DNA from: GCA-002701945 sp964442015 | Lineage (GTDB): Bacteria > Fidelibacterota > Marinisomatia > Marinisomatales > TCS55 | Length of the DNA stretch: 8,210 nt | Direction: 5' to 3' | Assembly: GCA_964442015.1 (NCBI GenBank) | Contig: CAYTYA010000078.1 | Location: 1-8,210, forward strand | Shown here: in pieces, positions 1-7,368 of the stretch | Layout of the letters: each line of letters opens with the position of its first letter | Position numbering within the stretch: the first letter of the stretch is position 1 | The notes under the pieces: generated by a model | Told to the model about the DNA's origin: nothing | Database searches by the model: none | Seen by the model: only the letters and a program-made list of their open reading frames with translations | Made by a program: the position numbers and the translations under genes

Positions 1-357
1 AGTTATCGTTCCTTTAATATTCATATAGGTGCATTACTTGGTACAAATATGGCATTTAATGTATGGTTTCGTATTTGGCCAGCACAGCAGCAAATTATAT
101 CTGCTATTAAAAATGGAGATGCTCCTGATGGGGATTTAGTAGCGCTAGCAGGTTTACGATCAAAGCATAATACATATATGTCTGTACCACTCTTATGGAC
201 AATGATTAATCAACATCATGCAGCCGGTGTTTTGAGTGGTGGAAATTTTGGAGTAACGGATGGAACTAATTGGGTTCCTCTAATGGTGATGGTTGCTTTG
301 GGTTGGCATGTTGTATGGCAATTGTATAAAAAATCAGGCAAAGTACAGGGAATGTAG
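1..357 (+). CDS. PuuD-like membrane protein (urate oxidase N-terminal domain family), C-terminal part
   Basis: This is a 5'-truncated gene. Frame 1 is open from the first base (it begins SYRSFNIHIG), so the ATG at 49 is internal and not the real start; 118 residues are visible. The pattern MAFNVWFRIWPAQQ (17-30), the run ALAGLRSKHNTYMSVPLLW (48-66), INQHH (69-73) and the closing hydrophobic segment WVPLMVMVALGWHVVW (91-106) match my memory of the end of the 8-TM domain of PuuD, the membrane-bound bacterial urate hydroxylase. Conserved-looking histidines are H8, H56, H72, H73 and H103. Characterised PuuD proteins carry a cytochrome c domain after this membrane domain. Here the protein stops 12 residues after the last TM segment and no CxxCH is present, so this is a cytochrome-less form. 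Urate oxidation is therefore uncertain, and a general haem or redox membrane protein is equally possible. A strong terminator follows directly, so the gene ends its transcription unit. Family assignment is fairly sure; function is not. Confidence 0.75.
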   Translation, partial: SYRSFNIHIGALLGTNMAFNVWFRIWPAQQQIISAIKNGDAPDGDLVALAGLRSKHNTYMSVPLLWTMINQHHAAGVLSGGNFGVTDGTNWVPLMVMVALGWHVVWQLYKKSGKVQGM

Positions 358-382
358 TATTCCCCTTTGCTAATATTATTGC

Positions 383-417
383 AAACCCCTGAATCATTAT
401 GATTCAGGGGTTTTTTT
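383..417 (+). terminator. Rho-independent terminator after the PuuD-like gene
   Basis: A perfect inverted repeat pairs 386-396 (CCCCTGAATCA) with 400-410 (TGATTCAGGGG) around a 3-nt loop TTA. A383-A385 extend the stem by pairing with T411-T413, giving up to 14 bp. Seven T's (411-417) follow the GC-rich base of the stem. It lies 26 bp after the stop of the PuuD-like gene and about 75 bp before the exporter gene, so it separates the two transcription units. Confidence 0.93.
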
Positions 418-493
418 ATTTAATTATTTGTAATACTTGATTTAAAAGAATTATGTAAAATCTTTCCCATTTTTCTACAATATTATTTATTCG

Positions 494-2785
494 ATGAAAA
501 CAATTTTTCAAAAATGGATTAATTTCATTTTAGATCATCCTAAATGGATAATTGGATGTACAGCATTCATTACTATAGCGATGATCTATTTTGCCAGCCA
601 GTTAAAGATGGATTTTTCCATAGAAGAGCTTTTTGCAATTAATGATCCAGATGTAGAAAAATATTTTGATTTTCTGGAAGAGTTTGAGCGTGAAGATAAT
701 CTTATTTTATTAATGTATGAATGTGATGACCCGTTTTCTTATGAAAATCTGAAGCTTAATAAAATTTTAATTGAAAAATTTGAATCTATCAAAGGTATTG
801 ATGAAGTAACTGGATTATCAAATTTAGAAATTTTTACAGAGGGTGAAGATGAATTATTACGTTCCGTTTATCCTTATATACCTTTATCAACAGATTCATT
901 ATTAGAAGCAAAAAAACGAATCAGCTTATCTGAGTTCGCGCAAGAAACACTGATTTCCAAAGATGGAAAATTAGCTTCAATTGCAATAGAGTTAGATGCA
1001 TCATTTAATAATCATGATAAGAGAGAAAAGATTATTGAAGAAATTGATCATTATCAGAATTCAGCTAACTGGAAGTGGCATCAATCAGGAATTCCAGTAC
1101 TTAGAACTCGATATGTTCAACTAATGGTAACTGATACTATACGATTTTTAATTCCTGTTGCAATAATGATAATTATTTTATTTACTGTAGTATTTCGTTC
1201 ATGGTTAGCATTACTGGTACCAATGTCGATAATTATAATGGTTGTTATTTGGACTATTGGTTTAATGGTCATATTGAATATTGATTTCAATATTATGACA
1301 TATATTATTCCTACATTGTTATTTATAATTGGCATTGGTGATTCTGTCCATTTTCTTGTCAAGTATTTTGGCACTTTATCTGAGGTAAAAGACAAAAAAA
1401 AGGCATTATCTCAAACAATAGAAAAAATTGGAACAGCAATTTTTCTTACTTCTATTACTACTAGTATTGGGTTTGCTTCTTTAATTAGATCAAACATTGA
1501 TATTGTGAGACAATTTGGTATGATGACAGCTACTGGTGTTATGTTTGCGTTTATATTAACAGTCACATATTTACCAGCCATGATTATGTTATTTAAGCAG
1601 ACACCAATAACCAAATTGAAATCATATTCATTAGGATTTAGAATAAATATATTAAAGGGATTTATAAAGGTGGTTAGATTTTATCCCAAACCTATAATTA
1701 TTTTTACCTTTTTCTTTGCTATTATTTCAGTTATTGGTGCATTCAAAATAAATAGTCACAATTCATTAATGGATGATTTGAAGCCTGGAACAAAATTATA
1801 TGATGATATAATGTTGGCTGAGAAAAGAATGGGTGCAATTCTACCTTTAGAAATAATTGTTAGCATAAATAATCCTAACAAATTGGATGTTAATGATATA
1901 AGAGACCCCATTTTTTTACAAAATTTAGATATGTTACAACAATATATATCAAGTATCGATGATATAGGGAAAATGATATCTATTGTAGATCACATTAAAG
2001 AATTTAATCGCGCAATGAATGATGGAAACAATAAATATTATACTATTCCATCTTCAAGGCCTGCAATAACACAAACGATTTTGATTTATGGAGATAAATT
2101 CAATTCACTAATTAATTTTGATTATACAAAAGCTAGAATCACTGGAAGAGTAAAAGATATTGATTCTAAAAGGGCTGCAGAGATTAAAAAAGACATATAT
2201 AGATTTGTAGAAAATAAGATGCCGCATTATTTTAAAGTTGATATAACAGGAACTACATTTTTAGCCTTAGCAACGAATGATTATTTAGTAAGTGATTTAA
2301 CTACAAGTTTTATTGCAGCTTTTATACTAATTACACTAGTTATGATAATATTGTTTAAATCTATATCTATCACATTAATATCTATAATCCCCAATACAAT
2401 CCCTATGCTTGCAATGGCTGCAATAATGGGATATTTTGATATTATTCTCCGACCACCAACAGCCATGACATTTGCTGTAGCCTTTGGAATAGCAGTTGAT
2501 GATACGATTCATTATTTAACTAGGTATAGGATGGAGTTGCCAGGACATAAGTGGCATTACAGGATGGCCAATGATAAAACTATAATGACAACAGGACTTG
2601 CAATGATTACAACTACAGGAATATTAGTGACTGGTTTCTTAATTTTAGTTTTCTCTAGTTTTACTCCAACTGCTGATTTTGGATTACTTGCAGCCTTAAC
2701 AATTTTTATTGCATTAATTTGTGATCTAACTTTTTTACCTTCCTTGCTTGGTTTGGTGAAACCAAAGATATATAAAAATGAATAA
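494..2785 (+). CDS. MMPL/RND-superfamily exporter, 12 TM
   Basis: This 763-residue inner-membrane protein has the duplicated RND layout. TM1 is at about 17-35, followed by a large extracytoplasmic domain (36-215). A block of five TM segments (218-367) contains GIGDSVHF (D283, H286). TM7 is at about 400-418, followed by a second large loop (420-603). A final block of five TM segments (606-757) contains FGIAVDDTIHY (D669, D670, H673). The paired G-x-x-x-D-x-x-H motifs at the same place in each half are typical of MMPL/HpnN-like transporters; the acidic residues in these segments are thought to carry protons. The family exports lipids and other hydrophobic molecules using the proton gradient, but the substrate here cannot be read from sequence. 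At about 760 residues it is shorter than drug-efflux RND pumps (around 1000), and no periplasmic adaptor or TolC gene is adjacent. No Shine-Dalgarno is seen before the ATG (upstream bases are AT-rich), but the start places TM1 correctly. Its last 8 bases overlap the peptidase gene, suggesting co-translation. Confidence 0.9.
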   Translation: MKTIFQKWINFILDHPKWIIGCTAFITIAMIYFASQLKMDFSIEELFAINDPDVEKYFDFLEEFEREDNLILLMYECDDPFSYENLKLNKILIEKFESIKGIDEVTGLSNLEIFTEGEDELLRSVYPYIPLSTDSLLEAKKRISLSEFAQETLISKDGKLASIAIELDASFNNHDKREKIIEEIDHYQNSANWKWHQSGIPVLRTRYVQLMVTDTIRFLIPVAIMIIILFTVVFRSWLALLVPMSIIIMVVIWTIGLMVILNIDFNIMTYIIPTLLFIIGIGDSVHFLVKYFGTLSEVKDKKKALSQTIEKIGTAIFLTSITTSIGFASLIRSNIDIVRQFGMMTATGVMFAFILTVTYLPAMIMLFKQTPITKLKSYSLGFRINILKGFIKVVRFYPKPIIIFTFFFAIISVIGAFKINSHNSLMDDLKPGTKLYDDIMLAEKRMGAILPLEIIVSINNPNKLDVNDIRDPIFLQNLDMLQQYISSIDDIGKMISIVDHIKEFNRAMNDGNNKYYTIPSSRPAITQTILIYGDKFNSLINFDYTKARITGRVKDIDSKRAAEIKKDIYRFVENKMPHYFKVDITGTTFLALATNDYLVSDLTTSFIAAFILITLVMIILFKSISITLISIIPNTIPMLAMAAIMGYFDIILRPPTAMTFAVAFGIAVDDTIHYLTRYRMELPGHKWHYRMANDKTIMTTGLAMITTTGILVTGFLILVFSSFTPTADFGLLAALTIFIALICDLTFLPSLLGLVKPKIYKNE

Positions 2786-5702
2786 ATATTATTCAATATT
2801 CTTCATCTTACTCATATATCTCTTTGCATTTTTAAAAGGAAAAGATGCCAACTATTTTCAACAAGAGGTTAGATATGAAATAGATGTTACATTAAATGAT
2901 AATATTCATTCATTATCAGGATTTGAAAAAATCCAATACATAAATAACTCACCTGACACATTGGATTTTATATGGTTTCATATATGGCCAAATGCATATA
3001 AAAATGATTCTACAGCATATGCAAAACAAGCTGGACCAAATTCTAGATTTGCCAAGTCAGATTCAACGAGTAGAGGCTTTATTGATAGTTTAAACTTTTC
3101 TGTTAATGGTAAGAAAGTTGATTGGTCTTATCATCCTGAGTGGGTTGATGTAGTAAAGTTAAATTTAAATGAAATTCTTAACCCAGGTAAATCAATTATA
3201 ATTAAGACACCTTTTTTTGTTAAGCTACCTAAAGTTTTTTCTAGACTTGGCCATTCAGGTAAACATTATGAGATTACTCAATGGTACCCAAAGCCAGCAG
3301 TCTATGATCATAAAGGATGGCATCCGATGCCTTACTTAAATCAAGGAGAGTTTTATTCTGAATTTGGAACTTTTGATGTAAAAATTACACTTCCTAAAGA
3401 TTATAAAATTATGGCTACGGGGGACTTAGTTGATAGCGAGGATGAATATCGATGGCTTGACTCACTTTCAATTCTTGGGGACTCTTTGCATGCGTTATCA
3501 AAAAAGGAGTTTAAAAGTAAAATAAAATTGATGCAGAAAGAATCTAATATGAAAAATAATTTTGATTCATTAAGCATTAAGATGAAAACTTTACATTTTC
3601 GACAAAAAAATGTTCATGACTTTGCTTGGTTTGCTGATAAAAATTGGATTGTAAGAAAAGGAAACCTCTTTTTATCTGATTCCACAAAAAACATAACTTT
3701 ATGGAGTTTTTATTTATCAAAAAATGCTGAATTATGGGAAAATTCAATAGAGTATCTACATGATTCAGGGTATTGGTACAGCAAATTTTATGGTGATTAT
3801 CCTTATAATCATTTAACAGCTGTAGATGGTGATTTATCTGCAGGTGGAGGTATGGAGTATCCCAACATAACTGTTATATCAAGCGGTGGATCAAAAGATT
3901 TATTAGAATACGTAATTATGCATGAAGTTGGACATAATTGGTTTTATGGAATTATTGGCTCGAATGAAAGGGATTATACATGGATGGATGAAGGACTAAA
4001 TGAATATTCTAATATTCGATATTGGCAAAAAAAGTACAAATCTAGAAATGAACAAATACTTTTACAGGATTTTATACAAAACAAGCTGGGCATTGGTAAA
4101 AATTTATCAATGAGTTGGATTAATTATGCTAGTTATGTAGGTAATGCTATTGATAACGATGCACAGCCGCTAAATCTTACCGCTGATGAATATTCTCAAT
4201 CTAATTATGGTCAACACTATATGAAAACTGCAGTGTTCATGCGTTTTCTAGAACATTATCTTGGAGAAGATAAAATAGATATTATTTTTAAAGATTTTTT
4301 TCAACAATGGAAATTTAAACATCCGTATCCAGAAGATTTAGAGGATGTATTTAATGATCATTCCATTGAGAACCTAGATTGGTTTTTTGATAACGTGTTT
4401 GAAAAAACTACTTTTGTTGATTATAGTATAACGTATGTTAGAAATAAATTTGTTTTATCTAATCACGGAACGTTTTCGTGCCCAGTAGAAATTGCTTACT
4501 ATGATAGATATGGTAAAGAGATTGAACGCGAATGGTTTCATAATATAAAGAATAAAATGATATTAAGTCCTCCATTAGGGACTACAACAGTAAAGATAGA
4601 TCCAGATGAACATATGCCAGACGTTAATCGAAATAATAATGGGATACCAAAAAATTATGAATTCAACTTTGTATGGGATAAACCAAATTACTTTAATCAT
4701 GTAATCAATATTGTACCTTGGCTTTTTAGTTATAATTATTACAACGGATTCACACCAGGTATCACATTATTCTCTGGGTTTTCTCCTGGATATTCCGGCA
4801 ATGGAAATGCTGCATCATTGCTATATGATTTTAAACATAATAAACCAATCGGTAGGTTATCATTTACTCGTTCATTTAGAGAATTAAATTTATTTCATGA
4901 TAGTTTTTTCAATTTACAATTTGACCGTAATGCTGGAAGAACTGGAATGAAAGCAAGTTTATCAGGGACTATCAAACAACCACTTCTTGATAGCCCCATT
5001 TCTCGATTAAATGCTGATTTATTCTATCATATTCTAGATTCAACTTCCCTTGACCCACTATTATACGATGGAGGTAAATATATAATTGGATCAATTCTAT
5101 ATAATAAAAAATGGAAACAAAATAATAGTTCAAGTTTGGCTTTTAGCTCCGGCATTAAGATTGGTAAAGAGTTTTCCAGAGGGTTTCTTTCTTCTTCTAT
5201 AAAGCACAGATTTACCAAAAGAATTGTTACAAATATAAAGTTGTATTTGAGTAACTATTTTGTTAAAAGAGATTTACCTGCTCAGTATAGAACTTATTTA
5301 AGTGGTTCAGTTGACCCTGATTTCGAAGGCAATATTCTTGATCGTACTGGAAAGAGTAATAATATCAAAGTTCTGTCTAATTTGTTCTATTATGATGGCC
5401 CAGGATTAAGAGGACTCATTCTTAATGAATTGGGTAATCCAATCTTTTCTGAAAAAATGGCTTGGGCTTTTCGTATAGATCAAGAATTTCCATATTTACC
5501 AGGAAAAATATTTATAGATATGGGTGCTATATCTGAACAAGAAGATCTTTTTATTGTCTCTGGGTTTCATTTTGGCCCATTAATCATTCCTTTCTATCAG
5601 AGCTGGGAAAAACATAATAAAATACCAAATAACATAGATTGGATATTTGACAAATTGCGAATTAGTTTAGATGTAGACTTGCCTAATGGCTTAATTTTTT
5701 AA
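2778..5702 (+). CDS. Secreted M1-family zinc metallopeptidase with putative C-terminal outer-membrane beta-barrel
   Basis: This 974-residue protein begins with a short hydrophobic signal-like segment (about 4-20) and then an M1 (gluzincin) peptidase region. The usual M1 features are present: a GGGMEYP exopeptidase loop (356-362), HEVGH (H382, E383, H386) with the third zinc ligand E405 in WMDEGLNEY (the HExxH-x18-E spacing), and Y481 in HYMKTAVF as the likely transition-state tyrosine. N-terminal signatures such as QWYPKPAVYD and VHDFAWFADK are, from memory, typical of Bacteroidota-type M1 peptidases. A beta-sandwich-like segment (545-632) ends in KIDPDEHMPDVNRNNN. Many relatives stop near here at 600-650 residues, but this one continues for about 330 more. 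That region (640-974) has alternating hydrophobic/polar strands rich in Tyr, Phe, Asn and Gly, a GPGLRG motif (874-879), FIDMGAI, and a terminal phenylalanine. It resembles the end of Omp85-type or other outer-membrane barrels. The catalytic domain would then be tethered at the outer membrane, which is inference. The gene overlaps the exporter by 8 bp and has no visible ribosome-binding site, so it is probably translationally coupled. Specificity is unknown. Confidence 0.9.
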   Translation: MNKYYSIFFILLIYLFAFLKGKDANYFQQEVRYEIDVTLNDNIHSLSGFEKIQYINNSPDTLDFIWFHIWPNAYKNDSTAYAKQAGPNSRFAKSDSTSRGFIDSLNFSVNGKKVDWSYHPEWVDVVKLNLNEILNPGKSIIIKTPFFVKLPKVFSRLGHSGKHYEITQWYPKPAVYDHKGWHPMPYLNQGEFYSEFGTFDVKITLPKDYKIMATGDLVDSEDEYRWLDSLSILGDSLHALSKKEFKSKIKLMQKESNMKNNFDSLSIKMKTLHFRQKNVHDFAWFADKNWIVRKGNLFLSDSTKNITLWSFYLSKNAELWENSIEYLHDSGYWYSKFYGDYPYNHLTAVDGDLSAGGGMEYPNITVISSGGSKDLLEYVIMHEVGHNWFYGIIGSNERDYTWMDEGLNEYSNIRYWQKKYKSRNEQILLQDFIQNKLGIGKNLSMSWINYASYVGNAIDNDAQPLNLTADEYSQSNYGQHYMKTAVFMRFLEHYLGEDKIDIIFKDFFQQWKFKHPYPEDLEDVFNDHSIENLDWFFDNVFEKTTFVDYSITYVRNKFVLSNHGTFSCPVEIAYYDRYGKEIEREWFHNIKNKMILSPPLGTTTVKIDPDEHMPDVNRNNNGIPKNYEFNFVWDKPNYFNHVINIVPWLFSYNYYNGFTPGITLFSGFSPGYSGNGNAASLLYDFKHNKPIGRLSFTRSFRELNLFHDSFFNLQFDRNAGRTGMKASLSGTIKQPLLDSPISRLNADLFYHILDSTSLDPLLYDGGKYIIGSILYNKKWKQNNSSSLAFSSGIKIGKEFSRGFLSSSIKHRFTKRIVTNIKLYLSNYFVKRDLPAQYRTYLSGSVDPDFEGNILDRTGKSNNIKVLSNLFYYDGPGLRGLILNELGNPIFSEKMAWAFRIDQEFPYLPGKIFIDMGAISEQEDLFIVSGFHFGPLIIPFYQSWEKHNKIPNNIDWIFDKLRISLDVDLPNGLIF

Positions 5703-5814
5703 TAATTAAAAAAAATAACCTTCATTTTTATTAAATAAAACTTTTCTTTAAATTCGATCAGTATTATTTACTGTATTCCGAAGTTTTTATCAAGTTTGGG
5801 GGAAAATCTATTAT

Positions 5815-6243
5815 ATGAAATGGAATAAAAATACGTTTATGGATGACATGCGTGTAAAATGCAGTCGTGAAATAGCAAAAATTGGAAATAGTATCTGTGA
5901 GTTTTCAGAAAAAAATGCTGCAGATGTTTCTTGGGGAAGAGGAAATGATCATGGTACGTTGACTTATAGGTGTGATTCTGACTTTGGATTACTACCATTA
6001 TTTCACATGACCAGCGAGGGTCAATTAAATCTTCAAATAAACTTTCTTAGAAGTAAAAATGTTACCAAACAAGTTTTAAGAGATATAACAGTAAAACTTG
6101 AATCAATTTTCCTAGTTGAATTTGATGAAGAAATGTATCCAACTGATACATTTGAGCCAATGAATGAATTATTTCATACATCAAACCAAGTAGAGAAATT
6201 TCTTAAAACAATTGAAGGTTGCACATACCGTCTGAAACAATAA
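5815..6243 (+). CDS. Hypothetical protein, 142 aa
   Basis: I do not recognise this small soluble protein with confidence. It has no signal peptide or TM segment. An N-terminal helix (about 7-34) is followed by a beta-rich core with SWGRGNDHGTLTYR (39-52), LLPLFHMTSEGQLNLQINFL (59-78), another helix (about 80-96) and an acidic segment FDEEMYPTDTFEPM. The SWGRG...G...LF...GQLNLQ pattern reminds me of a small domain found attached to some restriction-like (PD-(D/E)XK) proteins, where a 'sWG.G...Gs' strand is followed by 'lf.l..dGrl.l'. That similarity is from memory and weak, and no nuclease motif is visible here. A purine-rich GGGGGA at 5798-5803 lies 11 nt before the ATG, at the long end for a Shine-Dalgarno. 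The gene stands alone: a 112-bp gap separates it from the peptidase gene and a terminator follows 24 bp after its stop. The coding call is supported by this context and by its good protein-like composition. Confidence 0.8.
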   Translation: MKWNKNTFMDDMRVKCSREIAKIGNSICEFSEKNAADVSWGRGNDHGTLTYRCDSDFGLLPLFHMTSEGQLNLQINFLRSKNVTKQVLRDITVKLESIFLVEFDEEMYPTDTFEPMNELFHTSNQVEKFLKTIEGCTYRLKQ

Positions 6244-6267
6244 GATTTATCATAAAGTATTTTAATC

Positions 6268-6297
6268 AACCCTGCATAATTAGCAGGGTTTTTTTTT
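6268..6297 (+). terminator. Rho-independent terminator after the 142-aa gene
   Basis: AACCCTGC (6268-6275) pairs perfectly with GCAGGGTT (6283-6290) around the 7-nt loop ATAATTA, and the T run continues through 6297 (nine T's from 6289). It lies just after the 142-aa gene and 22 bp before the TTG start of the next operon, which therefore needs a promoter in or near this short gap, or depends on read-through. Confidence 0.9.
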
Positions 6298-6306
6298 ATT
6301 AAGGAT

Positions 6307-6312
6307 AAAGGA
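6307..6312 (+). promoter_or_regulatory. Ribosome-binding site supporting a TTG start
   Basis: AAAGGA at 6307-6312 lies 7 nt before the TTG at 6320; a second AAGGA lies at 6301-6305. It decides the start of the zinc-ribbon gene: an in-frame TAG stands directly before the TTG (6317-6319), and no in-frame ATG occurs in the reading frame downstream. It is the best Shine-Dalgarno in the window. Confidence 0.7.
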
Positions 6313-6319
6313 TAATTAG

Positions 6320-6517
6320 TTGGGATATACTCTTTTATTAATTTCAATTATAATAATTTTCTTTATTATTGTGACAGTTTTAGTTGCTATTCAAAAATTA
6401 AAAGATGACCCGTATAAAGATCTATCATTAGATGAATGGAAATGTCCAGAATGTGGATTTTTAATACAGGTTGGAGATAAATGTATTTATTGTGGTTATA
6501 ATCAAAAAGTTGAATGA
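6320..6517 (+). CDS. Small membrane-anchored zinc-ribbon protein, 65 aa (TTG start)
   Basis: The protein has one N-terminal TM helix (about 4-24, almost entirely Leu/Ile/Val/Phe), a short charged linker (KLKDDPYKDLSLDEW) and a C-terminal zinc ribbon with two CxxC knuckles: C42/C45 in CPECG and C55/C58 in CIYCGY, nine residues apart. By the positive-inside rule the Lys-rich side (K26, K28, K33) suggests the ribbon is in the cytoplasm. The start must be TTG: a stop codon immediately precedes it, a good AAAGGA lies 7 nt upstream, and there is no in-frame ATG; a GTG at 6371 would delete most of the TM helix. The stop overlaps the start of the glycosyltransferase (ATGA), so the two are probably made together. 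Function is unknown. It may help place or regulate the glycosyltransferase at the membrane (inference from gene order only). Confidence 0.8.
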   Translation: MGYTLLLISIIIIFFIIVTVLVAIQKLKDDPYKDLSLDEWKCPECGFLIQVGDKCIYCGYNQKVE

Positions 6518-7368
6518 AGAATATTAACAATACGGTTAGTGTTATTATTCCTGTATATAATAGAGTCAATCTAATTGATCGTTCTATCAATTCCGTGATA
6601 AGTCAAACATATCCTATAAATGAAATTATTGTAATTGATGATGGATCAAATGATGGAACATATGACCTAATTAAGAGAAATTTTCCTCAAGTTAGTTTGC
6701 AATACCAAGAAAATAAGGGTGTAAGTAATGCTAGAAATATTGGAATTAAGTTAGCCAAAAGTAAATGGATAGCCTTTTTAGATTCAGATGATGAATGGTT
6801 ACCTAAAAAAGTAGAAGAACAAATAAATTTATTAAAAACAAACTTTTCATTTAAAATTTGTCATACCGATGAAGTTTGGATTCGCAATCAAGTACGAGTC
6901 AACCCAATGAAAAAACATAGAAAATATGGTGGTGATATTTATAATAAATGTTTGCCATTATGCGTTATTTCTCCATCATCAATTATCATTCATAAAGATA
7001 TATTTAATGATGTCGGTTTATTTGATGAAGAGCTACCTGTTTGCGAAGATTATGATATGTGGTTGAGGATTTGTTCAAAATATAGTGTTCTATTTTTGGA
7101 TCAGAAATTAATTAACAAATATGGTGGACATGATGATCAATTATCAAAGAAATATTGGGGCATGGATCGATTTAGATTAATAGCATTAGAAAAAATGATT
7201 GATAATCCTAATTTAAAGAGTACAGATCGAATGGCTACAATCAATATGGCTATTGATAAAGCAAGAATATTGCAAAAAGGATATATAAAACATAATCATA
7301 AAATAGAAGCGCAAGAAATATCGGAAAAATTAATAAAATTAATGTCTCTAAATGAAATATATATTTAA
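6514..7368 (+). CDS. Family 2 glycosyltransferase (GT-A fold)
   Basis: This 284-residue cytoplasmic enzyme transfers a sugar from a nucleotide-sugar donor, probably to a glycan of the cell surface; donor and acceptor are not readable. The GT-A motifs are in order: SVIIPVYNR (9-17), the nucleotide-binding IDDGSNDGT (41-49, D42/D43), GVSNARNIG (69-77), the metal-binding DSDD (90-93) and the likely catalytic-region acid in CEDYDMWLR (E178, D179). The middle section RVNPMKKHRKYGG followed by CLPLCVISPSSI, and the later GGHDDQLSKKYWGMDRFR, belong, as I remember, to a widespread subgroup of single-domain GT2 proteins. There are no TM segments, so the length fits a soluble single-domain enzyme. The ATG at 6514 overlaps the zinc-ribbon gene by 4 bp (ATGA), and the 3' end overlaps the next gene, so it sits in the middle of an operon. 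Confidence 0.93.
   Translation: MKNINNTVSVIIPVYNRVNLIDRSINSVISQTYPINEIIVIDDGSNDGTYDLIKRNFPQVSLQYQENKGVSNARNIGIKLAKSKWIAFLDSDDEWLPKKVEEQINLLKTNFSFKICHTDEVWIRNQVRVNPMKKHRKYGGDIYNKCLPLCVISPSSIIIHKDIFNDVGLFDEELPVCEDYDMWLRICSKYSVLFLDQKLINKYGGHDDQLSKKYWGMDRFRLIALEKMIDNPNLKSTDRMATINMAIDKARILQKGYIKHNHKIEAQEISEKLIKLMSLNEIYI

Noticed and set aside
49..357. ATG at 49 as the start of a complete 102-aa protein
   Set aside because: The reading frame is open to base 1 and the upstream residues continue the PuuD-like pattern, so this is the 3' end of a longer gene.
437..481. Possible promoter before the exporter gene (TTGATT at 437, TAAAAT at 456, TACAAT at 476)
   Set aside because: Spacing between the candidate -35 and -10 boxes is wrong (13 nt for the first pair) and such hexamers are common in AT-rich sequence; no Bacteroidota-type TAnnTTTG element is seen.
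1117..1614. Open frames on the - strand across the exporter's TM segments
   Set aside because: They are antisense shadows of the first TM block: Ile/Asn-rich, no ribosome-binding site, and no recognisable protein features.
2281..2796. Further - strand open frames at the end of the exporter gene
   Set aside because: They mirror the second TM block of the exporter; composition and overlap show they are shadows.
5027..5218. - strand 63-aa open frame inside the peptidase gene
   Set aside because: It lies fully inside a well-supported coding region and has no start signal or domain.
5695..5713. Inverted repeat TTTTTTAA / TTAAAAAA just after the peptidase stop as a possible terminator
   Set aside because: The stem is only A-T pairs with no GC content and no T run follows on the + strand; it is expected by chance in such AT-rich DNA.
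6387..6590. - strand 67-aa open frame over the zinc-ribbon/GT2 junction
   Set aside because: It crosses two overlapping + strand genes with clear motifs and shows none of its own.
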